Part shown: piece after piece, positions 1 through 3,242 of the stretch
Layout: each line of letters opens with the position of its first letter
Numbering within the stretch: position 1 is the stretch's first letter
Assembly (NCBI GenBank): GCA_002352445.1
Contig: DEIL01000033.1
Span: 1 to 5,086, forward strand
Direction: 5' to 3'
Length of the DNA stretch: 5,086 nucleotides
Source of the DNA: Desulfobulbaceae bacterium UBA2775
GTDB taxonomy: Bacteria; Desulfobacterota; Desulfobulbia; Desulfobulbales; Desulfocapsaceae
Position numbers and translations under genes: made by a program
Notes under the pieces: generated by a model
Told to the model about the DNA's origin: nothing
The model's database searches: none
Seen by the model: only the letters and a program-made list of their open reading frames with translations

Positions 1-60
1 ATTGGCGTGGCCCGTCCCCGGAACCCCCGGATTGGCGTGGCCCGTCCCCGGAACCCCCGG
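1..60. repeat. Exact 30-bp tandem duplication, GTCCCCGG-type
   Basis: Bases 1-30 and 31-60 are identical. Each unit contains TGGCCCGTCCCCGG followed by a C/G-rich tail (AACCCCCGG). A related motif, TTGGTCCGTCCCCGG, occurs at 2647-2661, also next to a short tandem duplication, and a weaker one, TTGGTCCGACCCC, at 1738-1750. The array may extend left of the window. Short, GC-rich extragenic motifs of this type resemble REP-like sequences moved by Y1-type (RAYT) transposases; that link is inference, since no RAYT gene is visible here. There are no unique spacers, so this is not a CRISPR array. Confidence 0.85.
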
Positions 61-234
61 AACTTACCATGACCAGAGTAAAATAATGAGCGAACTCATC
101 CAAGAGGGGCATGTGATTACGAAGGAACAGGCCGCCTGCCAGCGCCATACCGCAAGGCCAACATCAATCGATTCGGAGCCTATTTCCTTGATGAGTTCAG
201 GGATGCAATAAACATTGATTATCGTTTACGGTAG
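61..234 (+). pseudogene. Tn3-family transposase, C-terminal remnant (frameshifted)
   Basis: Two plus-strand frames together read like the extreme C-terminus of a Tn3-family TnpA (DDE transposase). The first frame gives TYHDQSKIMSELIQEGH and continues to EQAA near base 136. The second gives PYRKANINRFGAYFLDE from about base 144 to a TAG at 232-234. The PYR..-NINRFG-Y segment matches the SPY...HINRFGDY signature near the end of Tn3 transposases. Joining the two needs a frameshift at about 130-145. Everything upstream of this terminal ~55 residues is missing: the fragment starts abruptly at the edge of the 30-bp tandem repeat. It is therefore a dead fragment. I saw no convincing 38-bp Tn3 terminal inverted repeat downstream. 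The family call comes from motif recall, not from a search. Confidence 0.55.
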
Positions 235-277
235 TGTCTTTATCTAATTGAATACACAGATAATAAGTGGGATTTAA

Positions 278-436
278 TTTTCTATACTGCGTGATTTAGC
301 AGGAATCGGTTCCGCACCTCGTATTAGAGCCGCTGCAGCAGATGGCTGTCCAGTCTATGATTTAACCTTTGAAAACGCAATAAAACAATCAGACCAGTTT
401 CGTGGTATCGTTGATGAATTATTGGGGAAATTATAA
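278..436 (+). pseudogene. C-terminal gene fragment, unrecognised protein
   Basis: An open frame of 52 codons runs from just after a TAA (275-277) to a TAA at 434-436. It has no ATG or GTG and no ribosome binding site. Its translation looks like real protein: a Gly/Ala-rich stretch (LAGIGSAPRIRAAAADG), then PVYDLTFENAIKQSDQF and an amphipathic end (GIVDELLGKL). I do not recognise the family. The glycine loop followed by PVYD is vaguely like a nucleotide-binding Rossmann fragment, but that is a guess. It ends 14 nt before the ATG of the next gene on the same strand, so it may be the 3' end of a former upstream operon partner whose 5' part was lost when the Tn3 remnant was joined to it. A CTG at 287 is the only weak start candidate. 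Confidence 0.4.
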
Positions 437-450
437 TTGTGGGGGAAATA

Positions 451-933
451 ATGTCATTAACAGAGGACGATATAAAAAGCATTGTTACTTTAGTAGGTAG
501 AGAAGGTGCTGTATCTGCACTAGAAAAAAGCAGAAAGATTAATAGTAAAGATATATTCAATTTGGCGCACGCTTTTGGTTTAAATCCGAAAAAAAAAGAC
601 AGCAAAAGGAAAATATCTGCCCAGATAGTGCAAAAGGTTGATAAGCGAATTGAAAAATCACTAGATGAACTTAAAGCAATGTCCAAAGAGGATTTGATAG
701 AGTATTTTGATAATTCAGGTTGTCACCAGGATGAACTTATCGAAATATTAAATAATATTGACTTAAAGGCTCGTTTCAAAACACGAAAAGACCTTGTTGG
801 CTTTGCCGCAATACAGATTAGCAGTCTAGGAATCTTCGAAAGATTGTCAAATCACGAAAGGAAAAAGTCTGACGAGAAAATACCCAACACAGAGAATATT
901 AAAAATGACCCTGAAAAGGGAAAATCGCCTTAA
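451..933 (+). CDS. Hypothetical Lys-rich helical protein, 160 aa
   Basis: I do not recognise this gene. The ATG at 451 is chosen over the in-frame GTG at 439 because GGGGGA (441-446) sits at ribosome-binding distance. The protein is soluble, highly charged and predicted mainly helical, with no signal peptide or membrane segment. It seems to hold two similar units. Residues 32-60 (SKDIFNLAHAFGL, a basic linker, then RKISAQIV) align with 93-123 (QDELIEILNNIDL, a basic linker, then RKDLVGFAAIQI). Each is helix, short basic linker, helix, which resembles the helix-extension-helix layout of SAP/LEM/Rho-N-type nucleic-acid-binding modules; this is inference. Between them is a charged helix (64-86). 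The tail (134-160) is Lys/Glu/Asn-rich and probably disordered. The gene is visibly AT-richer than the flanking repeats, suggesting separate acquisition. It follows a gene fragment by 14 nt and is followed by a terminator-like hairpin. Possible roles include DNA/RNA binding or being the leftover partner of a broken two-gene unit. Confidence 0.75.
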   Translation: MSLTEDDIKSIVTLVGREGAVSALEKSRKINSKDIFNLAHAFGLNPKKKDSKRKISAQIVQKVDKRIEKSLDELKAMSKEDLIEYFDNSGCHQDELIEILNNIDLKARFKTRKDLVGFAAIQISSLGIFERLSNHERKKSDEKIPNTENIKNDPEKGKSP

Positions 934-942
934 CGTATTTTG

Positions 943-986
943 ACACATCATTTAGCTGGTACACCATACCCCAAATGATGTGTTTT
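943..986 (+). terminator. Inverted repeat with T run, likely terminator
   Basis: ACACATCATTT (943-953) is perfectly complementary to AAATGATGTGT (973-983), and the right arm runs into four T residues (983-986). It lies 10 nt after the stop of the 160-aa gene. The stem is AT-rich and the loop is long (19 nt, with a small TGGT/ACCA pairing inside), so it would be a weak rho-independent terminator. It could instead be a protein-binding inverted repeat. Confidence 0.5.
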
Positions 987-1380
987 GGGCTCTGGAGTAT
1001 GTAAGAGCTTTTAAATTAGGCATTGGCAACCTGCTTGCTCTGCAAATCGTCTAACATCAAGCCTTGACGGCTGTACGATGGCTCTTGTGGCGGAATTTCC
1101 CTCTATGTTTAGTTTTACCCATTATCAATGAGCAGGCTGATAATTTCCAACTCCATTTCCTGAGGGTGACCGGAAGAAGGTTCAATCAAGGGCATTTGTT
1201 TTTGCTGTTTCTTGCGCATTTTGTGTTTGGTCCTTTTCTTGTTCTTGTAGTTATTTTAGGTGTTTGGGCAAATACCTTATACTACAAACAGTGAGAAAAT
1301 TCCATCATAAAATGCGCTTTCTTTATTTATATCAAACTGTTAGAATGCCGGATGGACACTAACCAACATTATGTCTCCTT
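987..1380. other. Gene-poor stretch around IS remnant
   Basis: Apart from the decayed transposase on the minus strand, I see no coding signal here. The plus-strand open frame at 1064-1294 is antisense to that remnant; its Leu/Val/Phe-rich translation is what a Lys/Gln-rich gene gives when read backwards, and it lacks a ribosome binding site. The segment 1295-1350 is AT-rich and featureless. Confidence 0.5.
1057..1219 (-). pseudogene. Decayed insertion-sequence transposase remnant
   Basis: On the minus strand an ATG at 1219-1217 opens a 34-codon frame beginning MRKKQQKQMPLIEPSSGHPQ and ending at TAA 1117-1115. The start pattern (basic MRKK..Q.., then HP..-EL..IS.LLID) resembles the N-termini of ISNCY-like transposases as I remember them. 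Directly after it, in a shifted frame, comes a basic segment GKTKHRGKFRHKSHRTAVKA ending at TGA 1059-1057, which looks like a transposase C-terminal tail. An intact transposase would be several hundred residues, so almost all of the catalytic region is missing. I read this as an internally deleted and frameshifted copy. The family assignment is weak, and no terminal inverted repeats were identified. Confidence 0.35.
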
Positions 1381-1381
1381 G

Positions 1382-1413
1382 CCGCTGAAGGGAGTTTATC
1401 CTGCTTTCAGCGG
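1382..1413. repeat. Small hairpin before repeat copy 1
   Basis: CCGCTGAA (1382-1389) pairs with TTCAGCGG (1406-1413) across a 16-nt loop. Similar short GC hairpins lie ahead of two other copies of the main repeat: CCCGCT/AGCGGG at 1902-1919 and CGCCC/GGGCG at 2404-2419. They may therefore form a regular 5' part of the element, although their sequences differ. Confidence 0.6.
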
Positions 1414-1414
1414 G

Positions 1415-1503
1415 GCTCCCTGCGGACCCTTAAAAAGGAAACGGCGGTTAAAGGAGAAATTTTCCTTAACCGCCGTCTATTTTGTCAAATGTGGAGACCC
1501 CAT
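1415..1503 (+). repeat. Dispersed hairpin repeat, copy 1
   Basis: First of four related elements. It contains AAAGGAAACGGCGG, a stem made by ACGGCGGTTAA (1441-1451) and TTAACCGCCGT (1466-1476), then TATTTTGTCAAATGTGG and GACCCC (to 1503). The 11-bp perfect stem followed by a short T run resembles a rho-independent terminator, but the shared flanking sequence shows that it belongs to a repeat family. The 5' part is diverged from the other copies, and only GCTCCC and AAAAAGGAAAC are shared with copy 2. Confidence 0.8.
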
Positions 1504-1512
1504 TGTCCTATT

Positions 1513-1609
1513 GTGCAAGGCGACGGCATCTGATTGGATATCTCTTTCCGCCCAGCTCCCTTGGAAAAGGAAACAGCGGTTAAAGAAAAAAATCCTTCAA
1601 TTACCGTCC
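1513..1609 (+). repeat. Dispersed hairpin repeat, copy 2 (decayed stem)
   Basis: It begins GTGCAAGG, then has ACGGCATCTGATTGGAT, CCGCCCA, GGAAAAGGAAAC and AGCGGTTAAAG, ending in CCTTCAATTACCGTCC. It aligns along its whole length with copy 3 (1936-2032). The hairpin arms (around 1573-1583 and 1597-1607) have diverged and no longer pair well, so this copy is degenerate. Its stem lies 132 bp after that of copy 1, so the two form a tandem pair. The usual TTTTGTCAAAT tail is not recognisable. Confidence 0.75.
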
Positions 1610-1758
1610 ATATTTCCAATTTCCGGACTTTAACCGGATAATCCCTTAAACCGCTCTTTTTGGCCCCAAAAACATCGATTTAAGACCGAAAAACGGCCCT
1701 GTTTTTGACTTAAACCCGCACCAATTACGCATCCAGCTTGGTCCGACCCCATTACTAC
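1610..1758. other. Gene-free stretch with small hairpins and TTGGTCCG motif
   Basis: No coding signal. TTTTTG (1657-1662) and CAAAAA (1667-1672) can pair around GCCC. CCGAAAAACGG (1686-1696) is a 3-bp mini hairpin. CAAAAAC (1667-1673) is also complementary to GTTTTTG (1701-1707), and TTTAAG (1679-1684) to CTTAAA (1709-1714), in an interleaved order. The REP-like motif TTGGTCCGACCCC lies at 1738-1750. The stretch 1657-1700 resembles 2566-2605 downstream, so it appears to be the distal part of a module present twice. Confidence 0.5.
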
Positions 1759-1840
1759 ATAATCCAAACTAACTTATCGGACAGTGCTTCCGTTTTTATC
1801 TTTATCGGCGGCATCATCATCATCCGATAAGCCGGATTAT
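1759..1840. repeat. Interrupted palindrome, two-block arms
   Basis: Left arm: ATAATCC (1759-1765), 7-nt gap, CTTATCGGA (1773-1781). Right arm: TCCGATAAG (1823-1831), 2-nt gap, GGATTAT (1834-1840). The two blocks pair in correct nested order, 16 bp in total, around a 41-nt centre. A second TTATCGG at 1802-1808 can compete for the same right arm. It could be the ends of a miniature element, a recombination or protein-binding site, or a structured RNA. I see nothing that decides between these. Confidence 0.65.
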
Positions 1841-1935
1841 GTTATCAGAAGCTGGGCCAACGCCAGTCGAGCACCTCAGTGTAAAGGATCGGATGCGAGA
1901 TCCCGCTCTTCTCAGCGGGTGCCTTGCGACGCATT

Positions 1936-2060
1936 GTGCAAGGTAGCGGCGTCTGATTGGATGATCTATTCCCGCCCACCGCCCCGGAAAGGAAAACGGC
2001 GGTTAAAGAAGAAAGCTCCTTCAACCGCCGCCAATTTTGTCAAATGTGGGGACCTGACCC
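1936..2060 (+). repeat. Dispersed hairpin repeat, copy 3
   Basis: It starts GTGCAAGG and contains CTGATTGGATGATCTATTCC, CGCCCACCGCCCCGG and AAAGGAAAAC, then the stem CGGCGGTT (1997-2004) / AACCGCCG (2023-2030), then AATTTTGTCAAATGTGGGG and ACCTGACCCC (to 2060). It is preceded by a small hairpin CCCGCT/AGCGGG (1902-1919). From TGATTGG (1954) for 57 nt it matches copy 4 with a single difference. Short open frames that cross it are by-products of the repeat. Confidence 0.85.
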
Positions 2061-2403
2061 CGTTGTCCCTTTGATTGGGACTGCCGCATCCCGTCTGCTT
2101 ATCGTTTCATCCGCCCATGCCGTGAACCACGATAGGGTTGGCTTCCAGCCACCGGTCTGTGAAACATCATTTGGTATCGGCATGGCACCGAAGATTTTCT
2201 GGGGCTCTTTGAGCCAGGGGTGGCACGGACCACCTTGATCCCGATGGGTGACTGGTGCGGATCGACCATCATCGATCCAGCCCACATCATTGAAGCAACG
2301 GGTGCGGAAGAAGGGAAAACAGCGAATCTGTCGTTCATACAAAAATGTGGTCAAGCGAAAATCAGTCATGCGTTTCGCACGGAGAGGTGTTTTTTTTCTT
2401 GAC
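2061..2403. other. Gene-free GC-rich spacer between repeat copies
   Basis: No gene that I can support. Open frames exist on both strands here (for example minus 2099-2338 and 2040-2453, plus 2220-2402). They overlap one another, lack ribosome binding sites, run through the flanking repeats and give low-complexity translations unlike any family I know. The region has several short perfect hairpins: TGGCT/AGCCA near 2140-2152, GGCTC-TTT-GAGCC (2203-2215) and GGATCGA/TCGATCC (2259-2278). Eight T residues fall at about 2391-2398. It could be a decayed gene, but I cannot identify it. Confidence 0.4.
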
Positions 2404-2527
2404 CCGCCCTTTAATGGGCGTCCCCGGTGATTGGATGATCTATTCCCGCCCACTGCCCCGGAAAGGAAAACGGCGGTTAAAGAAAAAAAGTTTCCTCAAC
2501 CGCCGTATGTTTTGTCAAATATGACCC
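2404..2527 (+). repeat. Dispersed hairpin repeat, copy 4
   Basis: A 5' hairpin CGCCC-TTTAAT-GGGCG (2404-2419) is followed by GTCCCCGG. The element then shares 57 nt with copy 3 (one mismatch, from TGATTGG at 2428), including GGAAAGGAAAACGGCGG. The main stem is ACGGCGGTT (2470-2478) / AACCGCCGT (2498-2506), with an A-rich loop, followed by TGTTTTGTCAAATATGACCCC (to about 2527). The stem is intact while the loop differs from copies 1 and 3, as expected if the structure is maintained. Confidence 0.85.
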
Positions 2528-2561
2528 CGTTGCCCTGCGGGAAGCGCAATCAGCCTATAAT

Positions 2562-2585
2562 GCGATTTTTGACGCCAAAAATCGC
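2562..2585. repeat. Perfect 10-bp hairpin
   Basis: GCGATTTTTG (2562-2571) pairs perfectly with CAAAAATCGC (2576-2585) around an ACGC tetraloop. There is no T run after either arm outside the stem, so it is not a standard terminator. A shorter relative (TTTTTG-GCCC-CAAAAA, 1657-1672) lies at the same relative place after repeat copy 2. Both are followed by CGAT...GACC, so the two sites appear homologous. Confidence 0.75.
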
Positions 2586-2627
2586 GATATAGACCCCAAA
2601 TAGGTATACTTTTCCAATCTTTTGTAT

Positions 2628-2741
2628 TTAATTCCTGATAGTTAACTTGGTCCGTCCCCGGCGTTTGTCCCGGCGTTTGTGCAGGTCGTAGGTGGTGGTC
2701 TCCCGGCTGTCTATAGCAAAAACGATGAAAAAAGATAACAC
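2628..2741 (-). pseudogene. Possible coding remnant containing REP-like motif
   Basis: A minus-strand open frame of 37 codons ends at TAA 2630-2628. Its core reads FAIDSRETTTYDLHKRRD and then KRRGRTKLTIRN, a basic tail typical of many DNA-binding proteins or transposases. The first possible start (GTG, 2741-2739) has no ribosome binding site and a stop lies directly upstream, so at best this is the end of a broken gene. The basic tail is encoded by the complement of the TTGGTCCGTCCCCGG motif and the 12-bp tandem repeat, so the resemblance to protein may be accidental. Confidence 0.2.
2647..2680 (+). repeat. REP-like motif plus 12-bp tandem duplication
   Basis: TTGGTCCGTCCCCGG (2647-2661) runs into CCCGGCGTTTGT repeated exactly twice (2657-2668 and 2669-2680). 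The motif shares CCGTCCCCGG with the 30-bp tandem units at 1-60. In both places the motif sits at a small tandem duplication, suggesting that the motif itself promotes duplication or marks an insertion point. Confidence 0.7.
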
Positions 2742-2790
2742 TCAATTGCAACACCGTCCAGCATACCCACGTTCCTCAACCTTTCCTACT

Positions 2791-2961
2791 CTACTGATAA
2801 TAAAGGTCACTCGTAGATCTGATCGTTAATCCGATCGCCAATTTCTGCGAGTCATTAGGTTGGACGATATCATAATTATTTGTCCTATTAGTCACCAACG
2901 TCCCCGTTCCCCCTCCCGGTACTTTCTCTTCGATCAGTAAAAACCAATACTTACAATCCAA
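2791..2961 (-). pseudogene. Unidentified open frame downstream of immunity-type gene
   Basis: A minus-strand frame is open from a stop near 3020 down to TAG 2793-2791. The only start candidate of note is TTG 2961-2959, inside the end of the preceding gene, giving 56 residues. The translation has a protein-like look: LIEEKVPGGGTGTLVTNRT, then NNYDIVQPNDSQKLAIGLT and a short C-terminus (DLYYQ). I do not recognise it. It has no clear ribosome binding site. It may be a poorly started small gene, the remnant of a displaced Rhs tip or immunity gene, or chance. Its location just behind a toxin/immunity pair is where such relics accumulate. Confidence 0.3.
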
Positions 2962-3242
2962 GAGAAAATAGATATTGGAATAAGAATGGGAGAGAGAAGA
3001 TGCATGATGGAAATAATACTATTAAAAAAAAGATTATTGCCGTCTGATACAAACCTCTTTATAAACCTTTTATTCATATTTATGTAATTATTAATATTAC
3101 CCATAAAAATTGTTATAAATTCAGTTAATCCGACAACATAATTTTCTTTTTTTCTTAGAAAAACTATTATGTATAAATTTGAGAATCCATAAAATAAAAA
3201 AAGGGCAAAAATAATTACCGTAAAATAAAAGTCGCTATTCAT
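2934..3242 (-). CDS. Putative membrane immunity protein, 102 aa
   Basis: A small membrane protein directly behind the Rhs gene and probably its immunity partner. The start is taken as ATG 3242-3240, preceded by AGGTGA 8 nt upstream. The in-frame GTG at 3254 has no ribosome binding site. The ATG overlaps the rhs stop by 8 nt (3235-3242), which implies translational coupling. Hydrophobic segments are at residues 5-29 (FYFTVIIFALFLF and on) and about 71-102 (ending PISIFSWIVSIGFY). The central loop (30-70) is polar and basic (RKK at 30-32, KRFIKRF at 58-64), so by the positive-inside rule the loop should be cytoplasmic and both termini periplasmic. No family is recognised. Known polymorphic toxin loci place the immunity gene exactly here, and immunity proteins against membrane-acting toxins are usually integral membrane proteins; its role is inferred from those facts. 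The gene is very AT-rich, like the toxin tip and unlike the Rhs core. Confidence 0.7.
   Translation of the reverse strand: MNSDFYFTVIIFALFLFYGFSNLYIIVFLRKKENYVVGLTEFITIFMGNINNYINMNKRFIKRFVSDGNNLFFNSIISIMHLLSPILIPISIFSWIVSIGFY

Noticed and set aside
1..60. CRISPR-like direct repeats
   Set aside because: The two 30-bp units are directly adjacent with no spacer, and there are only two; this is a tandem duplication.
2..211. 69-codon plus-strand ORF starting in the tandem repeat
   Set aside because: Its first part translates the repeat and its end leaves the Tn3-like frame; the best reading needs a frameshift, so it is part of a pseudogene.
248..288. Possible promoter (TTGAAT and TATACT) before the 278-436 fragment
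   Set aside because: The boxes are 29 nt apart, far from the 16-18 nt needed, so I do not call it.
324..686. Minus-strand 120-codon ORF
   Set aside because: Antisense to the 278-436 fragment and the 160-aa gene; Leu/Ser-rich translation is typical of reading a Lys/Glu/Asp-rich gene backwards, and there is no ribosome binding site.
1064..1294. Hydrophobic plus-strand ORF that could look like a membrane protein
   Set aside because: Antisense to the IS remnant; its hydrophobicity follows from Lys/Gln-rich codons on the other strand, and no ribosome binding site is present.
1352..2238. Plus-strand ORFs (1352-1633, 1784-2074, 1957-2238) sharing similar peptides
   Set aside because: The shared peptides come from the DNA repeat, which carries hairpins and differs in loop length; the ORFs overlap each other and have no start signals.
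2040..2453. Minus-strand ORFs 2040-2453 and 2099-2338
   Set aside because: They overlap in different frames, run into the repeat copies, and give low-complexity translations without recognisable motifs. GC-rich DNA readily gives such open frames.
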